Below are positions 7,855 to 15,483 of a stretch of 24,895 nt of DNA, one piece after another. Source of the DNA: Collinsella aerofaciens (GTDB lineage: Bacteria > Actinomycetota > Coriobacteriia > Coriobacteriales > Coriobacteriaceae). Position numbers and translations under genes: made by a program. The notes below the pieces were generated by a model that saw only the letters and a program-made list of their open reading frames with translations, made no database searches and was not told the origin of the DNA. Numbering within the stretch: the first letter of the stretch is position 1; each line of letters opens with the position of its first letter. The stretch is from contig NZ_JAQLEM010000031.1 in the NCBI RefSeq assembly GCF_028209885.1, positions 1 through 24,895 of the forward strand. The letters run 5' to 3'.

Positions 7855-7882
7855 AGTACGCACATATTTGTAACTGCGTACT
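7855..7882. promoter_or_regulatory. Candidate HxlR operator palindrome
   Basis: Arms AGTACGCA (7855-7862) and TGCGTACT (7875-7882) are perfect and flank an AT-rich 12-base centre (CATATTTGTAAC). The site lies in the 154-bp gap between the divergent cupin and HxlR genes. GTAC-type half-sites around an AT-rich centre resemble operators of HxlR-family proteins such as YodB and HypR. A T-run follows on the plus strand, so a terminator reading is possible, but no plus-strand gene ends here. Confidence 0.6.
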
Positions 7883-7925
7883 TTTTTGTGAAACCGGTAT
7901 GGTCAAGGAGGTTGGGTCTCCCGTG

Positions 7926-8249
7926 ATGGCGAAAGAGGAGCTTCCGGAGTGTCCGGTCGCAACGGCGGTAACGCTCATTGGCGGCAAGTGGAAGCTGCTC
8001 ATTATCCGTAACTTGCGCGTACGCCCCTGGCGTTTCAACGAGTTGCGCCGCAGCCTTGAGGGGATCTCTCAGAAGGTGCTTACCGATAGCCTGCGGCAGA
8101 TGGAGGATGATGGGCTGGTCTTTCGCCATGACTATGGCGAGAATCCTCCCCGCGTTGAGTATGGCCTTACCGAGCTCGGCCGCCAGATGATGCCCATCAT
8201 GGACTCGCTCGCAGACTTCGGCGCTTATTACAAGACGGTCGTTTCGTAG
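7926..8249 (+). CDS. HxlR-family transcriptional regulator
   Basis: A 107-residue winged-helix protein. ATG 7926 is the chosen start; GTG 7923 is in frame, closer to the AAGGAGG at 7905-7911, and equally possible. Signature segments are CPVATAVTLIGGKWKLLIIR (N-terminal helix with conserved C9), FNELRRSLEGISQKVLTDSL (recognition helix), LRQMEDDGLV and the wing PRVEYGLTELG. The conserved N-terminal cysteine is the redox or electrophile-sensing residue in HypR and YodB homologues. Its sites are probably the palindrome upstream (cupin and itself) and perhaps the reductase gene at 8349, 99 bp downstream on the same strand. Confidence 0.9.
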   Translation: MAKEELPECPVATAVTLIGGKWKLLIIRNLRVRPWRFNELRRSLEGISQKVLTDSLRQMEDDGLVFRHDYGENPPRVEYGLTELGRQMMPIMDSLADFGAYYKTVVS

Positions 8250-8348
8250 CGGACGCTCTGCTTAGGGGGCGGAAAACCGCTACGAGGGTGCTAACGAAGA
8301 CCTGTCCCGAATCAACGCGCGCCTGCGGCATGAAGGAGGGAGATTCTT

Positions 8349-8879
8349 ATGAATATCGTTGTATTGAGTGGTAGCCCGCGCAAGGGCGCCAATACCGACA
8401 CCATGGTCGAGGCGTTTGCCGAGACCGCGCGTGAGGGCGGCAATACGGTCGAGGACGTCCGTGTTGCCAGCAAGAAAATCGCTGGTTGCCTGGGGTGTCA
8501 GTATTGCTTCGCCCATGAGGGCACTTGCGTGCAGAAGGATGACATGGCCGACGTGATCGAGTCGCTGAAAGGCGCCGATATGGTTGTCTTCGCTTCGCCT
8601 ATCTACTGGTTTGATATCACTGCGCAGGAGAAGGCCGCCATCGACCGCCTGTACGCCTTCGGTGCTACAGGCTTCCCGTTCGCCAAGACGGCCCTTTTGC
8701 TCGATAGCCACAGCGAGGGCGTCTATGATGCGGCGATTGCTATGTATAGGGCCACATGCGCGTACTGCAAGTGGGAGGACCAGGGCATTGTCACCATTAG
8801 CGGCATGACCGAGCGCGACAGCATGGCCTCCTCGCCCAAGTTGGAAGAGGTGCGAGAGCTCGCTCGCAAGCTCGCCTAA
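8349..8879 (+). CDS. Iron-sulfur flavoprotein-like NAD(P)H-dependent oxidoreductase
   Basis: A 176-residue flavodoxin-fold protein. AAGGAGGGAG precedes ATG 8349. It begins MNIVVLSGSPRKGANTDTMV, the FMN phosphate-binding loop of NADPH-dependent FMN reductases. Four cysteines, C47-x2-C50-x2-C53-x6-C60 (GCLGCQYCFAHEGTC), form the compact cluster motif of iron-sulfur flavoproteins (Isf) and related azo- or quinone reductases. VVFASPIYWFDITAQEKAAIDRL carries the flavin-stacking loop. It probably reduces quinones or nitro compounds, or passes electrons from ferredoxin. It follows the HxlR gene on the same strand and may be co-transcribed with it. Confidence 0.85.
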   Translation: MNIVVLSGSPRKGANTDTMVEAFAETAREGGNTVEDVRVASKKIAGCLGCQYCFAHEGTCVQKDDMADVIESLKGADMVVFASPIYWFDITAQEKAAIDRLYAFGATGFPFAKTALLLDSHSEGVYDAAIAMYRATCAYCKWEDQGIVTISGMTERDSMASSPKLEEVRELARKLA

Positions 8880-8889
8880 GGACAAGAAG

Positions 8890-8961
8890 AACGCATGGCA
8901 ATCGGTGTTGGTGGAAAATGCTTGCTATCCTTACCAAGAGGAATGCTGATTGCCATGCGTT
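8890..8961. repeat. Long inverted repeat downstream of the iron-sulfur flavoprotein gene
   Basis: Perfect 14-bp arms AACGCATGGCAATC (8890-8903) and GATTGCCATGCGTT (8948-8961) enclose 44 bases, inside which TTGGT and ACCAA can pair further. It begins 10 bases after the stop of the oxidoreductase gene and ends 27 bases before the ATPase relic, which runs the other way. It could be a bidirectional terminator, but there is no U-run. Its length and perfect arms also fit a small non-autonomous mobile element or a structured RNA. Confidence 0.5.
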
Positions 8962-8988
8962 GATGCTTCCGCGGACAATTCCGGCGTG

Positions 8989-9456
8989 CTAAAACGCCTT
9001 CTCGTTCAAGAATTCCCTGAACGCGGGAATGTCAAAGCCAACGAGACCACGCCCGCGCTCTCCAATGACGCCGTCCTCCAGGAGGCGGCGTTTGTATTGG
9101 CTTGTGTAGTTGCTGGCGACGCCCATGCGTTTGGCTATCTCCGAGACCCTGCTGGGGCCAGAATCGGGCAGCATCGCGAGCAAAAACTCAATGTCTTTAT
9201 CGGAAAGCTCTCGATAGGTCGTTTCGAGAGAAGCCCGATGCCATGCTTCTCGAGTTGCCTGAAGATGCCATTCATGCACGTGCGCCAGTTGCCCTGGGCT
9301 TCTTGAACATATGTCCAATCGATGCCCACTGGACCAATTTGAACGCCGTTCATGCGCGCGTGAGACTGTGAAAGGTAGCTATCTGCCGCTTCTTTGGTTC
9401 GCTCGATAATATCTTCGAGCATGCCTGGCATGGCGGAGCCATTTGCTGTACTCCAT
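8989..9456 (-). pseudogene. AAA (ORC1-like) ATPase gene reduced by two internal deletions
   Basis: The natural start seems to be ATG 9456, with GCAAAGGAGCCACC in front, reading MEYSK. A few codons later the frame breaks and another frame carries SAMPGMLEDIIERTKEAA and then GNWRTCMNGIFRQLEKHGIGLL. In the family this segment follows Walker A and runs up to Walker B. At about 9228-9232 the frame shifts again and the C-terminal winged helix follows: TYRELSDKDIEFLLAML, SRVSEIAKRMGVASNY, LLEDGVIGERGRG. The Walker A loop, the Walker B acidic pair and roughly 150-200 residues are missing. An intact protein would have about 380-400 residues. Cannot be functional. The repeat tract at 9467-9521 lies immediately upstream of its ribosome binding site. 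Confidence 0.75.
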
Positions 9457-9466
9457 GGTGGCTCCT

Positions 9467-9521
9467 TTGCAAGTTTTGCTAATTTTTGCAACTTTTGCTA
9501 ACTTTTGCGATTTTTGCTAAC
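9467..9521. repeat. Short-unit direct repeat tract upstream of the AAA ATPase relic
   Basis: Six TTGC units spaced alternately 9 and 10 bases apart form nearly three copies of a 19-bp unit like TTGCAACTTTTGCTAACTT. The copies differ at a few bases. The tract is AT-rich in a GC-rich setting, touches the ribosome binding site of the relic gene, and occupies its promoter region. It resembles operator iterons more than coding DNA, though one minus-strand frame reads a short KLAK-like repeat. Confidence 0.7.
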
Positions 9522-9583
9522 GGCTTAGGACGGTGCGGGAAGCCCCCGTATCGTCGACATTTCCGAGGATGACCTCCGCAACG

Positions 9584-9626
9584 AGCGGGGCCCGGGGCGC
9601 GATATTGCTGCGCTCCGGGCCCCGCT
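9584..9626 (-). terminator. GC-rich stem-loop after parC
   Basis: Perfect 12-bp arms AGCGGGGCCCGG (9584-9595) and CCGGGCCCCGCT (9615-9626), 34 bases beyond the end of the topoisomerase A gene. It is strong but lacks a clear U-run on the minus strand. The stretch 9522-9583 holds nothing else recognisable. Confidence 0.6.
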
Positions 9627-9659
9627 GCTTTGTAAAACTATGGCGGTTCTGCCGTCGTC

Positions 9660-11900
9660 CTAATCAAACAAACTTGGCATGTCGTTTTCTTTCATAAGGG
9701 CACCGGCGGAGGGGAGGCTCTGCGCGGTGAACTTCTCGGCCGAGACGCCGGCGCCAAGGATCTCTTCGGTTGTGCCGACGGTGGTGACCGAGCGGCCCTT
9801 CTTGGCCGTAAAGGCCTGGACACCCTGCGTGTTGGTAGTCGTCTTGGTCTTGAGCAGCGACGTGTTGAAGTTCATCAGGCGGTAGTCGCTCGAGACCAGC
9901 GCGATGTCGCGGTCCTCCTTGAGCACCTGGGCATACAGCAGCTTGCTGCCGCCGTAGATGGCGTTCTTGAGGCGTTTGCGGTTGGTCTTGGTGACGTATC
10001 CAGAAAGCGCGACGCGCACCACGCGGCCGTTTTCAAAGACAAACAGCACGTCGGCCTTATAGTCCTCGGGGTCGATGACCCAGATGACGCTCTCGTCGGG
10101 TTCCATCTCAAGATCGGTGGGCAGGTACGAGCCCAGCTGGGCCGACTTGGTGTCCTCAAACGCCGCAACCTTGCACTTGTACACCTGGCTCTTGTTGGTA
10201 AAGACCAGCAGCTCGTGGGTGTTGGAGGACGGGAGCTCGATAAAGGGTTTGTCGCCGTCCTTGTACTTGAGCGTGGTCGCCTTCTTGAGTACGCGGTCCG
10301 TCATCTTCTTAAGGTAGCCATCGCGCGAAAGCATGATGGTAACCGGATATTCCTCGACCTCGGGCTCCAAGCTTACCTCGATAACCTCATGGGGCTCGAT
10401 CCTGCCCGTGCGGCGCGGCATCACATACTTCTTGTTGACCGCGGCCAGCTCGTCGCTGATGACCTTCTTGATGTTCTCCTCGCTGGAGAGGATTTCCTCA
10501 AGCTCGGCAATCTCGCCCTCAAGCTTGGCGATGTCCTTGGTGCGGTTGAGGATGTACTCCTCGTTGATGTTGCGGAGCTTAAGTTCGGCAACAAACTCGG
10601 CCTGGGTCTCGTCGATGTCGAAACCCTTCATAAGGTTGGGCACGACCTCGGCTTCGAGCTTGGTGCCGCGGATGATGGCGATGGCCTTGTCGATGTCGAG
10701 CAAGATTGCCTCAAGGCCGTGCAGCAGGTGCAGGCGCTCGGACTTTTTGCCCAGGTCAAAGTTAATGCGGCGACGTGTGGACTCAATACGCCACTTGACC
10801 CACTCGTGCAGGATCTGGCGCACGCCCATAACGCGAGGGTAACCATCGACCAGCACGTTGAAGTTGCACGAGAACGAATCCTGCAGCGTGGTCGAGCGAT
10901 AGAGCTTGGCCATGAGCTTGTCGGGGTCGACGCCGCGCTTAAGGTCGATAGCGATGCGCAAGCCCGAGAGGTCGGTTTCGTCGCGGATGTCTGCGATCTC
11001 CTTGACCTTGCCCTCTTTGGAGAGCTTGACGATGCGCTCGATGATGACATCGGTCTTAGTGGTGTAGGGAATCTCGTAGACCTCGATGATGCGCTCTTCG
11101 GGAATCCAACGCCAGCGGGAGCGAATCTGGAAGCTACCCAGTCCGGTCTCGACAATCTTTTCCATCTCCTCGCGGCGGTAGATGATCTCGCCGCCGGTCG
11201 AGAAGTCGGGCATGGGCATATACTCAAGCAGGTCGCAGTCGGGATCCTGCAGGTAGTGCATGGTGGCGGTGCAGACCTCGTTGAGGTTGAAACCGCAGAT
11301 GTCGGACGCCATGGCGACGCCGATGCCCTTATTGGCTGAGACGAGGATGTTCGGGAACGTGGTGGGCAGCAGGCGCGGCTCCTTCATGGCGCCGTCGTAG
11401 CTGTCGACGAAGTCGACCGGGTCCTTGTCGATGTCCTTGAAGATTTCGGCGCTGATGGGGGAGAGCTTGGCCTCGGTATAACGCGAGGCGGCGTAGCTCA
11501 GGTCGCCCGAATAGTACTTGCCAAAGTTGCCCTTCGACTCCACGAAGGGTGCAAGAAGCGCCTCGTTGCCGGTGGCCAGGCGCACCATCGTCTCGTAGAT
11601 CGCGGCGTCGCCGTGCGGGTTGAGTTTCATGGTCTGACCCACGATGTTGGCGCTCTTCTGGCGCTCGCCCTTGAGCAGGCCCATCTTGTACATGGTGTAG
11701 AGCAGCTTGCGGTGCGAGGGCTTAAAGCCGTCGATCTCGGGGAACGCACGCGAGACGTTGACGCTCATGGCGTAGGGCATGTAGTTGACCTCGAGCGTCT
11801 GCGTGATCGGCTGGTCGGTGACCTCGGAGTGCAGGCCGATGACGTTCTCGGCGTTGACCTGCTTTTTCTTTGGCTGGTTCTTCGTCTTCTTCTTTGCCAC
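9660..11900 (-). CDS. parC: Type IIA DNA topoisomerase subunit A (ParC/GyrA-like)
   Basis: A 746-residue subunit that cuts and rejoins DNA. The active tyrosine is Y141 in SYAASRYTEAKL. The winged-helix region reads RAFPEIDGFKPSHRKLLYTMYK (canonical: LPD-x-RDGLKPVHRR) and NPHGDAAIYETMVRLA. In the second motif, the position of E. coli GyrA Ser83 is alanine (A99) and that of Asp87 is glutamate (E103). The coiled coil with DIDKAIAIIRG and the FVAELKLRNIN-like motif follow. The C-terminal half carries strand repeats such as LLVFTNKSQVYKCKV and VLFVFENGRVVRVALSGY, fitting the pinwheel domain. The N-terminus is lysine-rich (AKKKTKNQPKKKQ). It lies 45 bases after its partner subunit B, as in parE-parC operons. 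The motif drift suggests a second, non-housekeeping type II enzyme rather than gyrase. The symbol is by role, not by close identity. Confidence 0.88.
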   Translation of the reverse strand: MAKKKTKNQPKKKQVNAENVIGLHSEVTDQPITQTLEVNYMPYAMSVNVSRAFPEIDGFKPSHRKLLYTMYKMGLLKGERQKSANIVGQTMKLNPHGDAAIYETMVRLATGNEALLAPFVESKGNFGKYYSGDLSYAASRYTEAKLSPISAEIFKDIDKDPVDFVDSYDGAMKEPRLLPTTFPNILVSANKGIGVAMASDICGFNLNEVCTATMHYLQDPDCDLLEYMPMPDFSTGGEIIYRREEMEKIVETGLGSFQIRSRWRWIPEERIIEVYEIPYTTKTDVIIERIVKLSKEGKVKEIADIRDETDLSGLRIAIDLKRGVDPDKLMAKLYRSTTLQDSFSCNFNVLVDGYPRVMGVRQILHEWVKWRIESTRRRINFDLGKKSERLHLLHGLEAILLDIDKAIAIIRGTKLEAEVVPNLMKGFDIDETQAEFVAELKLRNINEEYILNRTKDIAKLEGEIAELEEILSSEENIKKVISDELAAVNKKYVMPRRTGRIEPHEVIEVSLEPEVEEYPVTIMLSRDGYLKKMTDRVLKKATTLKYKDGDKPFIELPSSNTHELLVFTNKSQVYKCKVAAFEDTKSAQLGSYLPTDLEMEPDESVIWVIDPEDYKADVLFVFENGRVVRVALSGYVTKTNRKRLKNAIYGGSKLLYAQVLKEDRDIALVSSDYRLMNFNTSLLKTKTTTNTQGVQAFTAKKGRSVTTVGTTEEILGAGVSAEKFTAQSLPSAGALMKENDMPSLFD

Positions 11901-11945
11901 GATTTCCTCTTGAACTTCTTATGGGCCGTCGTTATCGATTTACTG

Positions 11946-13943
11946 CTATTGCAGGTCCAGCTGGTCCAGGTATTCCTTGCCGTGCTCGGAGATATGGCGC
12001 TTGCGGCCCGCCTCGTCGTTGCCGAGCAACAGGTTGAACATGGTTTCCATCTTGGTGACGTCCTCGGGCTCAACCTTGATCAGGCGACGCGTCTCGGGGT
12101 TCATGGTGGTGAGCCACATCATGTCCGGGTCGTTCTCACCAAGACCCTTAGAGCGGTTGATGGAGCACTTTTGGTCGCCGATTTCCTTGAGGATGCCGTT
12201 CTTCTCGAGCTCGGTGTAGGCAAAGTAGGTCTTCTCTTTGCAGTTGATCTCGTAGAGCGGCGATTCGGCGATATACACGTAGCCCTCGTCGATAAGCGTG
12301 GGCACCAGGCGGTAGAGCATGGTGAGCACGAGCGTGCGGATGTGATAACCGTCGACGTCGGCGTCCGTACAGATAATGACCTTGTTCCAGTTGAGGTTGT
12401 CCAGGTCGAAGGCACCGAGGTTCTTGATGCGCTTGTCCTTGATCTCCACGCCGCAGCCCAGCACGCGCATGAGGTCCATGATGATGTCGGACTTAAAGAT
12501 GCGCGGATAGTCTTCCTTCAGGCAGTTGAGGATCTTACCGCGGACGGGCATAACGCCTTGGAACTCGGCATCGCGCGAGGTGCGAATGGCGCCTGCTGCC
12601 GAGTCGCCCTCTACGATGTAGATCTCGCGGCGGCTCTTGTCCTTGGAGCGGCAGTCGATGAACTTCTGCACGCGGTTGGCCATGTCGGTCTTCTGCTGTA
12701 GGTTGGTCTTGATGCTCTGACGCGTCTTCTCGGCGTTCTCGCGCGAACGCTTGTTGATGAGCACCTGCTCCATGATCTTGTTGGCAGCGTCTTTGTTCTC
12801 GATTAGGTAGGTCGAGAGCCGCTCCTTAAAGAAGGCCGTCATAGCTTGCTGGATAAAGCGGTTGTTGATGGCCTTCTTAGTCTGGTTTTCATAGGACGTC
12901 TGGGTGGAGAAGCAGTTGGTCACCAGCACCAGACAGTCCTGGACGTCCTGCCACTTAATGCCGCTCTCGTTTTTGTTGTACTTGCCCTGTTGCTTAATGT
13001 AAGCATCGATGGCACTGGTCAGAGCGCTGCGGGCGGCCTTCTCGGGTGAGCCTCCGTTCTCGAGCCACGATGAGTTGTGGTAGTACTCCTGCATCATGAA
13101 GGTGCGCGAGAAGCACATGCACGCGGTGATCTTTACATTGTAGTCGGGCAGGTCCTCGCGATCGCGACCGCGACGGTCGGCCTCGATAAAGAAGGGCTCG
13201 GTGAGGTAGTCGGTACCGACCTTCTCGAGCACGTAGTCCTCGATGCCCTTGGGATAGCAAAAATCCTCTTCGGAAAACTCGCCATCGTCGCCCTCGATAC
13301 GCAGGCGGAAGGTCACGTTGGCGTTGACCACGGCCTGGCGGCGCATTGTCTCGCGATACCAATCGTGGGGGATGCTGATGGAGGTAAAGACCTCAAGATC
13401 GGGACGCCACTTAATGGTGGTGCCGGTGCGATCCTCGCCGCTGGGCTCAATCTCGAGTGCCTTCTTTTTGGCACCGACGACCTTGCCCTTCTTAAAGTGC
13501 AGGGAGTACTTGTTGCCGTCGCGCCAAACCGTGACGTCCATGTATTCGGAGGCGTACTGGGTCGCGCACGAGCCCAGGCCGTTGGTACCGAGCGAGAAGT
13601 CGTAGTCGCCGCCCTGGTTGTTGTTGTATTTGCCACCTGCGTAGAGCTCGCAAAAGACGAGCTCCCAGTTAAAGCGCTTCTCGGAGGGGTTCCAGTCGAG
13701 CGGGCAGCCGCGGCCGTTGTCCTCTACCTGAATGGAACCATCGCGAAAGGCGGTAAGGGTGATGAGCTTGCCGTAGCCCTGGCGCGCCTCGTCAACGGCG
13801 TTGGACAGGATCTCGAAGGCGGCATGCGCGCAGCCGTCGAGTCCGTCCGAGCCAAAGATGACGGCGGGGCGCAGGCGTACGCGCTCCTCGTCCTTGAGCT
13901 GGCGGATACTGTCGTTACCATAGTTTGCGGTGTTTTTTGCCAT
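11946..13943 (-). CDS. parE: Type IIA DNA topoisomerase subunit B (ParE/GyrB-like)
   Basis: A 665-residue ATPase subunit. The GHKL site has E44 and N48 in FEILSNAVDEA, D75NGRGCP81 (usually DNGRGIP) and GTNGLG (119-124; usually GLHGVG). The QTK lysine loop is at 354-356 (YENQTKKAINN). The Toprim domain has EGDSAAG (445-451), PVRGKILN (466-473) and TDADVDGYHIRT (about 526-537; usually DADVDGAHIRT). SKGLGEN follows near 590. All catalytic acids are present, so it should be active. The motif changes are shared features of a divergent ParE subfamily, not random decay. ATP-driven strand passage with the downstream A subunit would support decatenation or supercoil removal. Start ATG 13943, with AAGGAGCACCG upstream. 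Confidence 0.9.
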   Translation of the reverse strand: MAKNTANYGNDSIRQLKDEERVRLRPAVIFGSDGLDGCAHAAFEILSNAVDEARQGYGKLITLTAFRDGSIQVEDNGRGCPLDWNPSEKRFNWELVFCELYAGGKYNNNQGGDYDFSLGTNGLGSCATQYASEYMDVTVWRDGNKYSLHFKKGKVVGAKKKALEIEPSGEDRTGTTIKWRPDLEVFTSISIPHDWYRETMRRQAVVNANVTFRLRIEGDDGEFSEEDFCYPKGIEDYVLEKVGTDYLTEPFFIEADRRGRDREDLPDYNVKITACMCFSRTFMMQEYYHNSSWLENGGSPEKAARSALTSAIDAYIKQQGKYNKNESGIKWQDVQDCLVLVTNCFSTQTSYENQTKKAINNRFIQQAMTAFFKERLSTYLIENKDAANKIMEQVLINKRSRENAEKTRQSIKTNLQQKTDMANRVQKFIDCRSKDKSRREIYIVEGDSAAGAIRTSRDAEFQGVMPVRGKILNCLKEDYPRIFKSDIIMDLMRVLGCGVEIKDKRIKNLGAFDLDNLNWNKVIICTDADVDGYHIRTLVLTMLYRLVPTLIDEGYVYIAESPLYEINCKEKTYFAYTELEKNGILKEIGDQKCSINRSKGLGENDPDMMWLTTMNPETRRLIKVEPEDVTKMETMFNLLLGNDEAGRKRHISEHGKEYLDQLDLQ

Positions 13944-14040
13944 ACTCGCTCTCTCGGTGCTCCTTTGCTGCGTTTAAGTCATATAGATAGTCAAGGTAGC
14001 ATAGCCCAGCCCACAGACGATTCCAACCAACACGAAATCC

Positions 14041-14058
14041 ATCGAACAACCGTTCGAT
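14041..14058. promoter_or_regulatory. Small perfect palindrome upstream of parE
   Basis: ATCGAAC-AACC-GTTCGAT, 7-bp arms, sits in the 157-bp gap between the DUF234 ATPase stop and the parE start, both on the minus strand. It could be the ATPase terminator or an operator for the topoisomerase operon. No U-run follows. Confidence 0.35.
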
Positions 14059-14100
14059 TAGATAATGAATGCTTGGAATGCGGGAGGGACCTGTCCTGTC

Positions 14101-15483
14101 CTATCCAAACATCTGCGGCAGGTCGATGAAGACGGTTCGATCGCTTTCGCCAGCTTCGAAGCCCGAACGGGAGAAGAATCCATAGCGATGGCACTTGAGT
14201 CCCGTTGCCTCGACTTGGGCGATTTCCTCGTCGACCATTTTTTGCGTGATGGGGGATTTGCGGAACTTTGCTTCGTAGAATGCGTAGCCCTCGGGGTCTT
14301 GCGTTACCACATCGAATTCGCCGCTCGTTTTGTTTGCGGGGTCGTCGTACCAGTACTTGCCTATGGCGTCGAAAGCCGGTTCGATCTTGCCGGTCCTGTT
14401 CTGCCGCACGAGGTATTGACGGCAGATCTCCTCGAACATATGAGGAACGTAGTTTTCCTCGAAGTCTTGGAAGACGTGACGATCATAGAAGACTTCCGGG
14501 TCGAGCAGCTGACGCGCTGAGGCATTGCGGAAAACATAGCGATAGTAAAAGAGCGAAAGCGAATCCACTACAAAGTAGCCAGACTTGCGCTTGTTCGTAG
14601 GGTCGTTGATGGGTGCACGCTTTTGGACGATTTCGAGTGACATGAGCTTGTCGAGCACGTCTGCCATGGCCGGACCGCTCGAGACGTGCGACTGTGCCAG
14701 CACGTCCCCCCAACGGGAGTAGCCTTGTGCGAGAGCCCCGAAAACTTCGTTGGCGTTGGTCATCTTCGAGATCTCGGCGTTGAGATAGGACGGCACCTCG
14801 CTTTCTAAGCGGGCGCCAGGTTCCGTGACGAGCTCGATGATGTTGTCGCGTACGCTTTGGGATTGATCGATGAGGCGATTGTAAAAGGGGATACCGCCAA
14901 AAACGCTATAGAGCCGCACCTTGTCCTCGGGCGAGAACGCGGGATAGAACTTCGCAGCGTCAAAGTAATCCATGGGCTTAAGCTCAAGCGCGAGATCAAT
15001 TCGCCCGTAGAGGGGGCTTTCATGCTCGATGAGGGATTTCATAATCTCAACGTAGGAGCCGCACAGGACAATGTTTAAACGTGAGTCTTCCCTGTGGGCG
15101 TCGATTGAGGTCTGAAGAATGCTGTCTAAGCCTTTAACCGCATCTCTCAAGTAGGGGTATTCGTCGAGAACGAGGGTAATGTTCTTGTCTTTAGCTTGGG
15201 CAAACAGAAATTCGATGAGCTCGCGGATGCCTGTGAAGGCGAGCGGAGGAAAGCTCAGCGCTTCAGCAACAAGGACGGACAGACTCTCGAGGTTGTCTGC
15301 CTCGGAGGTTTGGCGGCACTCGTAATAGACCGTTGCGACGTCCGACAAATCGGTTAGCGCCTGCTTGATGAGCTCACTTTTTCCGACGCGACGCCTGCCG
15401 TAAATGAGAACATTGCGCTGCTCGGGTGCTTTGAGCGTTTTCTTAATACGGGCGAGCTCACGCTCCCTGCCAATAAATTCCAC
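14101..15483 (-). CDS. AAA-type ATPase with C-terminal DUF234 (PD-(D/E)xK-like) domain
   Basis: A 460-residue protein read from GTG 15483. Walker A is YGRRRVGKSEL (K35, S36), Walker B is LVLDEYPYL (D107, E108) and CGSYVEIMKS (141-150) is the sensor region. A winged-helix segment spans about 240-290. The C-terminal domain (about 340-455) has FEEICRQYL, then GEFDVVTQ with D391 and YEAKFR with E404-K406. This is a nuclease-fold D...ExK pattern, typical of the DUF234/archaeal ATPase family. Such proteins are numerous in gut actinobacteria and their function is poorly known; defence or selfish roles are proposed. All key residues look intact. Its ribosome site GAAGGAA (15492-15498, complement) lies inside the palindrome block at 15484-15591. 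Confidence 0.88.
   Translation of the reverse strand: MEFIGRERELARIKKTLKAPEQRNVLIYGRRRVGKSELIKQALTDLSDVATVYYECRQTSEADNLESLSVLVAEALSFPPLAFTGIRELIEFLFAQAKDKNITLVLDEYPYLRDAVKGLDSILQTSIDAHREDSRLNIVLCGSYVEIMKSLIEHESPLYGRIDLALELKPMDYFDAAKFYPAFSPEDKVRLYSVFGGIPFYNRLIDQSQSVRDNIIELVTEPGARLESEVPSYLNAEISKMTNANEVFGALAQGYSRWGDVLAQSHVSSGPAMADVLDKLMSLEIVQKRAPINDPTNKRKSGYFVVDSLSLFYYRYVFRNASARQLLDPEVFYDRHVFQDFEENYVPHMFEEICRQYLVRQNRTGKIEPAFDAIGKYWYDDPANKTSGEFDVVTQDPEGYAFYEAKFRKSPITQKMVDEEIAQVEATGLKCHRYGFFSRSGFEAGESDRTVFIDLPQMFG

Noticed and set aside
9467..9521. CRISPR array
   Set aside because: Units are 9-10 bases without spacers and no cas genes are near.
10215..12701. Long plus-strand open frames opposite parC and parE
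   Set aside because: They mirror the real genes; leucine/aspartate-rich translations such as repeated DDVL and LVDV strings are typical of the reverse complement of a coding strand.
13077..14129. 350-codon plus-strand frame opposite parE
   Set aside because: Antisense shadow of a well-supported gene with no ribosome site.
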